The notes below the pieces were generated by a model. The model made no database searches. It was given only the letters and a program-made list of their open reading frames with translations, and was not told the origin of the DNA. A stretch of DNA of 64,000 nt from contig NZ_MDDV01000002.1 in NCBI RefSeq assembly GCF_001854885.1, positions 139,276 to 203,275 of the forward strand, read 5' to 3'. This DNA is from Ensifer sp. LCM 4579 (GTDB lineage: Bacteria; Pseudomonadota; Alphaproteobacteria; Rhizobiales; Rhizobiaceae). Of the stretch, positions 55,629 through 62,912 are shown in pieces. The position numbers were made by a program, and so were the translations under genes. How positions within the stretch are numbered: position 1 is the first letter of the stretch; the number at the start of each line of letters is the position of its first letter.

Positions 55629-56201
55629 TCAGCGACGGGCGATGATTTCGCGGCCGTCGATCTTCATGTGCACGCCAAGCTGGCCGGTGGAGCGGCGCAC
55701 GAGGAAGCGTGGCCGGCGCTCGGCGAAGAAGGAATGGCGCCGACGCGGTTTCGCCGGTGCTGTGCGCACGTCGCCGAGATGTTCCTCGAGGGATCGTGCT
55801 ACCCCGTCCGCCTCGATCATCAGCATCGGGATTCGATAGGCCTCCGCCCAGGCGCGCCAATCGGCCGCGATGTCGGACAGATCATGGGCCACGAGCAGCG
55901 GGATGCAAAGATCCGGATCATCGTGATGGAGCTCTAGCGTCACTGTAACCTCTCCGTCCCCGTGGTCGATGGCCCGCGCCGCCACACCCCTGAAGGCCCG
56001 GGCGGGCAAAGCGATTGAAAGCGGAAGCCCGCTGGATGGTAACACCTTGCGCAGCACAGCGCCACGCTGGTCGAGGCTGATGCTGACATTGCCCACATCG
56101 CCATGCAAGATATAGCTTGCCTGCTGTGGGAAACGCTTCGGATCGAGTCGCAGCGTGTTTTCAACCCACGCCGGTTGAGAGAGTGTATTGCCCATTTCCA
56201 T
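55629..56201 (-). CDS. DUF6101 family protein
   Basis: A 190-residue cytoplasmic protein. It has a leading TLSQPAWVENTLRLDPKRFP, the central IALPARAFRGVAARAIDHGD near residue 75, and HDLSDIAADWRAWAEAYRIP near 120. A basic tail KPRRRHSFFAERRPRFLVRR follows near 160. I associate the pattern with DUF6101 of rhizobia, which has no known function. ATG 56201 is preceded by AAGGGCG; ATG 56195 is also in frame. Confidence 0.72.
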   Translation of the reverse strand: MEMGNTLSQPAWVENTLRLDPKRFPQQASYILHGDVGNVSISLDQRGAVLRKVLPSSGLPLSIALPARAFRGVAARAIDHGDGEVTVTLELHHDDPDLCIPLLVAHDLSDIAADWRAWAEAYRIPMLMIEADGVARSLEEHLGDVRTAPAKPRRRHSFFAERRPRFLVRRSTGQLGVHMKIDGREIIARR

Positions 56202-56502
56202 CGCCCTTGTTTTCCTTGAGAGCCGGGATGCCGGTCTTCTCGTCGGGACTTTTCGTCCTCTATGGGCGGCAGGATAGGCGCGGCCGCTTCCGGGCGACTT
56301 AAGAATTGCGGTTAAAAAAACTTTGCGTTGCCCGATGGTTAGCAAAAGCCGAGCCGGCAGGGTTTCTCGTTGGTGAACGGAATCGAAGGCATTTTCGGCA
56401 CCGCGGGGACGATCGGGAAAAGCTCCGCACAAGCATTCTGGGTCACCATGCACGCGTCTGAATATTGTCGTGGATGTCGCGCGCCGGCTGTCCTCGATCC
56501 AC
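56202..56502. other. Intergenic region, no gene recognised
   Basis: Divergent gap between DUF6101 and the DUF1217 gene. A GATGGTTAGC segment near 56334 is a loose CtrA-like half-site. No clear -35/-10 pair stands out. Confidence 0.35.
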
Positions 56503-56604
56503 CTGCATGTTGCTCAAGTCGGAACCGATTTGACGGCGAAACATGTAGCAACTCAAAGTGCTACAGCGACATTTGTGCGACTGAAAAGACGCATGGCGCT
56601 GTAG
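56503..56604. repeat. RIME-like palindromic element
   Basis: The left palindrome runs from CTGCATGTTGC to AACATGTAGCA around GTCGGAACCGAT. The right unit is CTACAGCG...GGCGCTGTAG around CTGAAAAGAC. It ends 18 nt before the DUF1217 start codon and may include its ribosome-site region. Confidence 0.8.
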
Positions 56605-56622
56605 TGGGCGGAGCGGTGTCGC

Positions 56623-58929
56623 ATGGTTTCGACCTATTTCGACTACAACCTCATTGCGCGGGACATGAAGGTCAGTCTGAAGCGCGTGTCGGAGCAGGCG
56701 CTCGTTACGCGCGACAGCCAATATTACAAAGACAATATCGGCAAGCTGACCTCCGTCGATGAACTGCTGGGCGATTACCGGCTCTACTCCTACGCGATGA
56801 AGGCCTACGGTCTGGAGGAGATGATCGAGTCCGTCGCCTTCATGCGGAAGGTCCTCGAAAGCGACCTTTCCGACGACAACAGCTTTGCCAACAAGTTGTC
56901 GGACGAGCGCTATCGTGACTTCGCGGGCGCCTTCAACTTCTCGGGCGCGACCGCCATTTCACAGACGGAAGCGCAGCTCGACGATCTCATCGGCCTCTAC
57001 AACGCGAGCATCGCCAATCTCGGGGCCGTCCAGAAGGAGGAAACCCGCTACTACGACATCATGATCGACAAGGTCACGAGCGTCGATCAGTTCCTGAACA
57101 ACGACCGCCTGCGGGCCTATCTCTTCGCCGCCTATGGCGTCGACGAGAGCACCTATTCCCGCCAGACGATCAAGAGCGTTCTCTCCAGCAATTCCGACGA
57201 TCCGGACAGCTATGAAAATGCGGTGCTTGCTCCCAGGCTCTCCGACTTGCAGGCCGCCAAAGCCGAGGCTCAGGCGAGGCTCCAGGAAAGTGACGTGACC
57301 GCTGCGGAGAAGCTGGAACTTCAAGCAAAAATCGCCACTTACAACAAGTCGATCACCACGGTTAACAAGTATCTGGCAATGGCGGCCGCATTCGATTTCA
57401 ATGCCGATGGGACAGTGGCGGCGGGCGCGGCGCAGTCGGCTGAAAACAAGCAGACCACCAACGAGCTCTACATATCCAGCAATTCGCGCGTCACGCCGCA
57501 GGCGGCGCTTCTCAACAAGGCCTATTTCGAGGAGCAGATCGCGAGTATTACGACCGTCGACAAGCTCGTCGCCGATACGCGTCTCTATAGCTATATCAAG
57601 ACGGCTTTCGACCTGACGGCTGTGACGATCGTTCCCGCGACGATCAAGAACATCCTGACGAGCGACCCCGACGACCCGACGAGTTACATCAATACGATCG
57701 GAAAGGGCAACGAGAGCTACAAGGCGCTGGCCCGTGCCTTCAATTTTCAGGAGGACGGGACGCTTGCCGATGGCGATAGCGCCCAGACCGCGGATCAGAT
57801 GAAGCTCACCTCCAGTCGCTATATGACGCGCTATAGCGATAAGGATGATGAGGCGGATGCGAAGGCGATCAGCGCCTATAAGCGGGCGGCCGGGAGCATG
57901 GGATCGATCGATGATTTCGTCAGCACCGCTTCGATCTACGATTTCGCGTTGACGTCCGTCGGACTCGATCCCGACAAGGAGAGCGGGCGCACCATCAAGC
58001 GTGTGCTGACCAGCGACCTCACCGACCCGAAAAGCTTCGTCTATACACTCAAGGACGAGCGGTACCTGACACTTGCCAAGCTGTTCAACTTCACGACAAG
58101 CGGCGACATCGGCGTTCCCGTGATGGCGCAGTCGGAGGCCGAGATCCAGCAAACGGCCAAGGACTACATCGTCAACAAGTCCCGTTTTGGGTCGGATGAC
58201 GACAAGACAAAGGCGAAAGAGGAAAGCGAATATTACACCGCCGAAGTGGCCAAGCTCGGATCGCTCGACGAATTTCTCGCCGATCCGCGCCTCACGAATT
58301 TCGCCCTCGAGGCAAACGGCATCGACCCGGACGGCGTGACGGCCGATTTTCTTCGCCAGATATTCACCTCCGATCTCGACGATCCCAAGAGTTTGATCAA
58401 TCAGCAGGAGAATTCCGCCGCCTATATACGTCTTGTCACCTCTTTCAATTTCGACAGCGCCGGCAAGCTTATGCGCGAGGACAGGGACACGATCGTCACA
58501 CGTCATGGATTTTACAAGACGCTGGACCAATATCTGCATCAGACGCTGGAGGAGCAGGCGGGCGAAGACAATCCGGGCGTTCGCCTCGCGCTTTATTTCG
58601 AGCGTAAGGCGGGCTCCCTCGTCGACGCCTATGATCTTCTTGCCGACGATGCACTCGCGGAAGTCTTCCGCACGCTTTTCAGCCTTCCCGACGAATTCAG
58701 CGCCATGGACATCGACCAGCAGGCGAAGATCGTGGAAAAGAATCTCGATCTCGAAAAACTGAGCGATCCGGCTGAGCTGAAAAAGCTCCTCGCGCGTTTT
58801 GCCGTGCTATACGATCTGGAGAACGACACGACGGCTGACCCGGTCGTATCGTTGCTTGCCGGCAGCGGCGGCATCGGCATCAGCGCCGATACACTCCTTA
58901 CGTTGTCGCAGCTCAGGATGGGCGGGTAA
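56623..58929 (+). CDS. Five-repeat DUF1217 protein, flagellum-associated family
   Basis: A 768-residue protein of five tandem DUF1217-type units, about 80-110 residues each, at roughly 30-110, 138-260, 300-385, 415-500 and 530-620. Each follows the plan YY-x4-I-x2-LTSVDELL, DxRLYSYAMKAYGL, VLESDLSDDNSF and YRDFAGAFNF (first unit quoted). The C-terminal 130 residues (RLALYFERKAGSLVDAYDLL onward) differ from the repeats. No signal peptide or TM segment is seen. DUF1217 genes are often found inside rhizobial flagellar clusters, but this copy is away from any flagellar gene. An export-dependent or motility-related role is inferred. Confidence 0.82.
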   Translation: MVSTYFDYNLIARDMKVSLKRVSEQALVTRDSQYYKDNIGKLTSVDELLGDYRLYSYAMKAYGLEEMIESVAFMRKVLESDLSDDNSFANKLSDERYRDFAGAFNFSGATAISQTEAQLDDLIGLYNASIANLGAVQKEETRYYDIMIDKVTSVDQFLNNDRLRAYLFAAYGVDESTYSRQTIKSVLSSNSDDPDSYENAVLAPRLSDLQAAKAEAQARLQESDVTAAEKLELQAKIATYNKSITTVNKYLAMAAAFDFNADGTVAAGAAQSAENKQTTNELYISSNSRVTPQAALLNKAYFEEQIASITTVDKLVADTRLYSYIKTAFDLTAVTIVPATIKNILTSDPDDPTSYINTIGKGNESYKALARAFNFQEDGTLADGDSAQTADQMKLTSSRYMTRYSDKDDEADAKAISAYKRAAGSMGSIDDFVSTASIYDFALTSVGLDPDKESGRTIKRVLTSDLTDPKSFVYTLKDERYLTLAKLFNFTTSGDIGVPVMAQSEAEIQQTAKDYIVNKSRFGSDDDKTKAKEESEYYTAEVAKLGSLDEFLADPRLTNFALEANGIDPDGVTADFLRQIFTSDLDDPKSLINQQENSAAYIRLVTSFNFDSAGKLMREDRDTIVTRHGFYKTLDQYLHQTLEEQAGEDNPGVRLALYFERKAGSLVDAYDLLADDALAEVFRTLFSLPDEFSAMDIDQQAKIVEKNLDLEKLSDPAELKKLLARFAVLYDLENDTTADPVVSLLAGSGGIGISADTLLTLSQLRMGG

Positions 58930-58953
58930 TATATAAGGCACGACCCGGCCGCT

Positions 58954-60387
58954 TCAGTCCTGGCGCAGCACCTTGTCGGGATTCATGATTCCGGCCGGAT
59001 CAAAGGCATGCTTGATCCGTCGCATCAGATCGATTTCGATCGGAGAGCGGATCGCCGCGAGTTCGTCGCGCTTCAGCTGGCCGATGCCATGTTCGGCCGA
59101 TATCGACCCACCATGTTTCAACACGACGGCGTGTACGATCGCGTTCATCTCGCGCCAGCGGTCGAGGAAAGCGCGCGTATCGGCGCTGACCGGCTGGGAG
59201 ATGTTGTAGTGGATGTTGCCGTCGCCCATATGGCCGAAGGCGCAGATCCGCGCGCCGGGCATTGCCGTCAGCACGGCCGCGTCGGCCTCCGCCATGAAGG
59301 CGGGAATGCTCGATACCGGAACCGAGACATCGTGCTTGATCGAGCCGCCCTCGGGCTTCTGCGCCGGCGACATGCTCTCGCGCATGCGCCACAGCGCCTT
59401 GCTCTGCGCTTCGCTCTGGGCGACCACGGCGTTCTCGATAAGCCCATCACTGATGCCGGCTTCCAGCAGGCTCTGCACCATCCGATCTGCGCTTTCGGCG
59501 GAGTCGGAGGTTGAGATGTCGATCAGCGCATACCAGGGATGGACAGACTGCATCGGATCCCGCACGCCTGGTATATGGCGGGTGGTGAATTCTATGCCGA
59601 GCCTCGGCATCAGTTCGAAGCCGGTGAGCGCCGGGCCGCAGAGGCTGGATGCCCGGTCGAAAAGCGCAAGCGCATCATCGACGCTCGCCAGTCCGGCAAG
59701 AGCCACCCGGTGGCCGCGCGGCTTCGGGAAGAGCTTGAGCACGGCGCCGGTGATCACGCCGAGTGTTCCTTCCGCGCCGATGAAGAGGTCGCGCAGATCG
59801 TACCCGGTATTGTCCTTCTTGAGCCGCCGGAGACCATCCCATATCTCGCCGGTCGGTAGCACGACCTCGAGGCCGAGGCAGAGTTGACGCATATTGCCGA
59901 AGGCGAGCACCGCCGTGCCGCCGGCATTGGTGGAGAGAGTTCCGCCGATCCGTGCCGAGCCCTCTGACCCGAGCGAAAGGGGAAAGAGCCGATCGACGTC
60001 GTCGGCGGCCCTCTGGATATCCGCAAGGATACAGCCTGCGTCGGCGACGATGACATTGCCCACCGGATCGATGTCGCGGATCCGGTTCAATCGTTCAAGT
60101 GAAAGAATGACGTCTGCCTTGCCTTCGCGCGGAATGCCGCCCGCTACATGTCCGGTATTGCCGCCCTGCGGCACGATCGCCGTTCGGGTGTCAGTTGCGA
60201 ACTCCAGGATGCGGGACACCTCGTCGACGGAACCGGGCTTCAGCACGAGCGGCGTGGTGCCGCGGTAGAGCCCGCGCGACTCGACAACATAGGGCGCGAT
60301 CTCTTCTGCCCCCGTCAGCGCATTTTCCGGGCCAACGATGTTGGTGAAGGAGGCGATCAGTTCGGGAGAAGGAATTACGCTTGTCAT
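58954..60387 (-). CDS. FAD-linked oxidase, D-lactate/2-hydroxyacid dehydrogenase type
   Basis: A 477-residue PCMH-type flavoprotein. The FAD-binding domain (about residues 30-215) contains AIVPQGGNTGHVAGGIP, EGSARIGGTLSTNAGGTAVL and FIGAEGTLGVITGAVLKLFP. The C-terminal FAD-oxidase domain holds CAFGHMGDGNIHYNISQP near 385 and VLKHGGSISAEHGIGQLKRD near 425, with the metal-binding His residues. Substrates of the group include D-lactate, D-2-hydroxyglutarate and glycolate; the sequence does not decide. ATG 60387 has AGGTGGGG upstream. It is 17 nt after the Sua5-type gene. Confidence 0.88.
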   Translation of the reverse strand: MTSVIPSPELIASFTNIVGPENALTGAEEIAPYVVESRGLYRGTTPLVLKPGSVDEVSRILEFATDTRTAIVPQGGNTGHVAGGIPREGKADVILSLERLNRIRDIDPVGNVIVADAGCILADIQRAADDVDRLFPLSLGSEGSARIGGTLSTNAGGTAVLAFGNMRQLCLGLEVVLPTGEIWDGLRRLKKDNTGYDLRDLFIGAEGTLGVITGAVLKLFPKPRGHRVALAGLASVDDALALFDRASSLCGPALTGFELMPRLGIEFTTRHIPGVRDPMQSVHPWYALIDISTSDSAESADRMVQSLLEAGISDGLIENAVVAQSEAQSKALWRMRESMSPAQKPEGGSIKHDVSVPVSSIPAFMAEADAAVLTAMPGARICAFGHMGDGNIHYNISQPVSADTRAFLDRWREMNAIVHAVVLKHGGSISAEHGIGQLKRDELAAIRSPIEIDLMRRIKHAFDPAGIMNPDKVLRQD

Positions 60388-60404
60388 GATCCCCACCTTG
60401 GCGG

Positions 60405-61379
60405 TTAGCCCCTCGGCGCGGCCGCCCGCTGCAGGCGGTCGATGATGGCTTCGCCCAACCCTTCGTTCGGGATCGGTCCGAATGCAATCGTGTCGGCACC
60501 GCTCGCATCCGCCTTCTTCATATAGTCGAAAAGATTGGCGGCCGCCTCGCGGAGATTGCCGCTCGGGCTCAGGTCGAGCACCATAGCCGCCTCGCTCTCC
60601 CCGACAAGTGGCCTTCCGCCGAAGCGAATGAGCGCTTCTCCCGCACGGACGTCCGTTGCATTGAGCCGCACCGCGGCGCCCGGCGCATAATGCGAGGCGA
60701 GCATGCCCGGCGCCTCGATGTTCGCGCCGCCTGCTTCCGGACGCTCCACCGCCAAGCCCGTCAGTGCCTCGATCTCCGCGGCATCGAGTCCGCCCGGCCG
60801 CAGCAGCCGAAGCCTCTCGCCTTCGACCTTGATGATCGTCGACTCGAGGCCGATCTCGGCCGGGCCCGCGTCGAGGATGAGCTTCAGCTTCGATCCGAGA
60901 TCCGCCTGCACATGGGCCGCGCTGGTCGGGCTGATCCTGCCGGACGTGTTGGCGCTTGGCGCCGCCAGCGGTCGCCCGAAGCGCGCGATCACGCGGCGCG
61001 AGAAGCCCTCGGGCATGCGCAGGCCGAGCGTATCGAGACCGGCGGAGGCGAGCGCATGCACGCTGCTTTCCGGCCGCTGCGGCAGGATCAGCGTCAGCGG
61101 ACCTGGCCAGAAGGCTTCCGCCAGTTGCCGCGATACTGCATCGAAGGCCACATGCTCCTCAGCCATCGCCATGTCCGAGACGTGGCAGATCAGCGGATTG
61201 AAACGGGGCCGGCCCTTCATCTCATAGATACGGCTGATCGCCTCTGCATTCGTCGCATCCGCCGCGAGGCCGTAGACGGTCTCGGTCGGGATCGCGACCG
61301 GTTCGCCGGCGGAAAGCACCGCGCAGGCCGTCTCGATCGCCCGGTCGGGTTCGCTGCGCGTGTCGATGATTTCGGCCAT
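60405..61379 (-). CDS. L-threonylcarbamoyladenylate synthase (Sua5/YwlC type)
   Basis: A 324-residue enzyme that makes L-threonylcarbamoyl-AMP for the t6A37 modification of ANN-decoding tRNAs. The YrdC domain (residues 10-200) contains GEPVAIPTETVYGLAADATN, IYEMKGRPRFNPLICHVSDM and FGRPLAAPSANTSGRISPTS. A C-terminal Sua5 domain (about 225-320) begins after SHYAPGAAVRL. The two-domain form is longer than YrdC. ATG 61379 has GGAAG upstream; an extension to 61457 would translate a palindromic repeat. Confidence 0.92.
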   Translation of the reverse strand: MAEIIDTRSEPDRAIETACAVLSAGEPVAIPTETVYGLAADATNAEAISRIYEMKGRPRFNPLICHVSDMAMAEEHVAFDAVSRQLAEAFWPGPLTLILPQRPESSVHALASAGLDTLGLRMPEGFSRRVIARFGRPLAAPSANTSGRISPTSAAHVQADLGSKLKLILDAGPAEIGLESTIIKVEGERLRLLRPGGLDAAEIEALTGLAVERPEAGGANIEAPGMLASHYAPGAAVRLNATDVRAGEALIRFGGRPLVGESEAAMVLDLSPSGNLREAAANLFDYMKKADASGADTIAFGPIPNEGLGEAIIDRLQRAAAPRG

Positions 61380-61405
61380 GGGCGTTCGGCTTCCTTTCCG
61401 CAGCT

Positions 61406-61505
61406 TCCTACTGCATGTTTCCTTAAATCGGAACCGATTTAAGGAAACATGCAGCAATTCAAAGTGCCGCAGTGGTCTTTGCCCGTTTCAAGAACGCGCG
61501 GCACC
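61406..61505. repeat. RIME-like element with a 21-bp perfect palindrome
   Basis: Arms at 61411-61431 and 61434-61454 are perfectly complementary over 21 bp around AA; they start CTGCATGTTTCC and end GGAAACATGCAG. The right unit (GTGCCGCAG...CGCGCGGCACC) is less regular. It begins about 30 nt upstream of the Sua5 start. A further partial unit (TTCGCGCGCTCGACGCGCGGCGCTGTAG, split as TTCGCGCG and GGCGCTGTAG) lies at 61593-61622. Confidence 0.85.
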
Positions 61506-61626
61506 GAAGCGTCCGCGTCGGGAAAACAGAATGTTTCTCTTTGCCAACGGCTTCTTCGAGCCTGCTTGATCGAACGCGATCCAAGGAGACGGCCTTCGCG
61601 CGCTCGACGCGCGGCGCTGTAGCCGT

Positions 61627-62223
61627 TCAGAGACTGCGAATGATCCTGCGAAGCGCCTCGTCGCGTGCGCCAAGCATGAGCACGTTCTTGAGTGCCACCT
61701 TCGGGTCCTGCGTGCGGAAGATCAGGCCGTTGCCGTGCACATTGCGATCGACGACCATTCGCCCTTCTTCCGTGCCGGGCTCGATGGCAACGGCGAAATA
61801 CATGCGCGAATAGCCGGCCTGGATCCGGTCGAAGAAGTGCGCCTCGTCGCCGAGATCGGAAAAGAAATTGGCGAAGTAGAAAGCCCAGGTGACGTCTTTC
61901 GATCGAGCGAGCCGGGTCGTGGCGGCCGTCACATGGCAATAGCCAAGATGCGGGCTCGCGGCGAGCGTCCGGTGGAAGATCATCTTCGGGAAGCTGATCG
62001 AGGCGTGAAAGCTGTTGATCCGCTTGTGAGTCGCCTCTCCGGCAGCCGCCAGCTTGCGCCCGGTTTTCTCCGCCACCTCCTCATAGCTTAGATAGCGCCG
62101 CTGCTCGGGCGTTTGGCGGCGTCGCTCGATGCGGCCGGTCCGCAGGAACTCGGTGTGGACCGCCGCCTTTGGCGCCGGAGCCGACGCTTTCTCGGAGGCG
62201 TCGTAATATCTGAGCTTTACCAT
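61627..62223 (-). CDS. Conserved rhizobial protein of unknown function
   Basis: A 198-residue soluble protein. It starts MVKLRYYDASEKASAPAPKA, and its middle holds RRRYLSYEEVAEKTG-like sequence near residue 40 and a His/Tyr-rich core SFHASISFPKMIFHRTLAAS near 70-90. AFYFANFFSDLGDEAHFFDR is near 113, and a basic C-terminal helix closes the protein. I think it matches the family named DUF6656, but am not certain. There are no membrane segments. Upstream (62255-62285) is AT-richer sequence with AACCAT and GGTTAAC, loosely CtrA-like. Confidence 0.65.
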   Translation of the reverse strand: MVKLRYYDASEKASAPAPKAAVHTEFLRTGRIERRRQTPEQRRYLSYEEVAEKTGRKLAAAGEATHKRINSFHASISFPKMIFHRTLAASPHLGYCHVTAATTRLARSKDVTWAFYFANFFSDLGDEAHFFDRIQAGYSRMYFAVAIEPGTEEGRMVVDRNVHGNGLIFRTQDPKVALKNVLMLGARDEALRRIIRSL

Positions 62224-62544
62224 CGACCTCTGCGCGCCTTCGCAAAAAAGCGGTTGAACTGCCGTTGAACGCTAAACCATCAGGGTTAACAGAGTATTTT
62301 TCGTACTTCTGCGCCAGGCTCGTTCACAGGTGCCGTCGCAATCCGGATGCTCGCTTTCGCACGTGAGACGGCGCTGCCGAAAAAATTACCCGTTGCCCAA
62401 CAATTCCCTTAGCGCCTTGTTTTTCCTAAGAAAAATGGACGTGATCTTCACGCCTTCCCACGATAAGCTTGCTGTCGTCTTTCCAGAATGGAATGTCGTT
62501 TATCGGCACTTGTGCGGGCTGCGAGACCGGTTAGATGGGGACAC

Positions 62545-62735
62545 TCGAGGTGTCGCCCTGAACGGGGCGGAGAATTGGGAAGCCGGTCAAATCCCGGCGC
62601 TGCCCCCGCAACGGTGGTGGAGTGAAGCCACGGCGAAAGGCCACTGGACGTGAATGTCCGGGAAGGCGCCGGGCGGGTCCTTGGCGGGACTGCTCCAGAG
62701 CCCGGAAACCAGCCTTGAGCACATCGACCGTAATG
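62545..62735 (+). ncRNA. Cobalamin (B12) riboswitch
   Basis: The conserved blocks occur in order: GGTGTCGCC, GGGAAGCCGGT, AATCCCGGCGCTGCCCCCGC with AACGGT following (the B12 box core), CCACTGG, GGGAAGGCGCC, and the closing CCCGGAAACCAGCC. Their order and spacing match the AdoCbl aptamer. It reads on the plus strand toward the Rieske oxygenase. A CGCGGC-CTGTT-GCCGCG hairpin downstream (62769-62785) could belong to the expression platform, but it lacks a T-run, so control by translation or an anti-terminator is undecided. Confidence 0.9.
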
Positions 62736-62813
62736 GGTTGCGGCGGGCAGCCGGACGGAGCCATGGCGCGCGGCCTGTTGCCGCGGGGGGTTCCTGTCCT
62801 GCCTCTCCGAACT

Positions 62814-62863
62814 AGAGCGAGATGAGGAAAAGTGTGCGCGGTTTTCCGCCCGCATCTCGCTCT
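62814..62863. repeat. Long nested palindrome between riboswitch and Rieske gene
   Basis: AGAGCGAGATG and CATCTCGCTCT are perfect 11-bp arms, with inner arms GGAAAA/TTTTCC. The flank AACTCTTTAGATC resembles the ends of the RIME-like repeats in reverse orientation. It lies 50 nt before the start codon. Confidence 0.7.
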
Positions 62864-62882
62864 AACTCTTTAGATCTGGGCG

Positions 62883-62912
62883 AACGAGGACATGGGCAAC
62901 GAGGACATGGGC
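62883..62912 (+). repeat. 15-bp tandem duplication containing ribosome site and ATG
   Basis: AACGAGGACATGGGC occurs twice head to tail (62883-62897 and 62898-62912), immediately before ATG 62913. Each copy carries GAGGA and an in-frame ATG, giving three possible starts (62892, 62907, 62913). Confidence 0.8.

Noticed and set aside
56959-58539. A 526-codon minus-strand frame opposite the DUF1217 gene
   Set aside because: The plus strand shows five internal repeats; the minus frame is only their reverse translation and has no start context.
62622-62825. A 67-codon frame inside and after the riboswitch
   Set aside because: It covers the conserved aptamer bases, whose pattern is explained by RNA structure; there is no evidence of translation.
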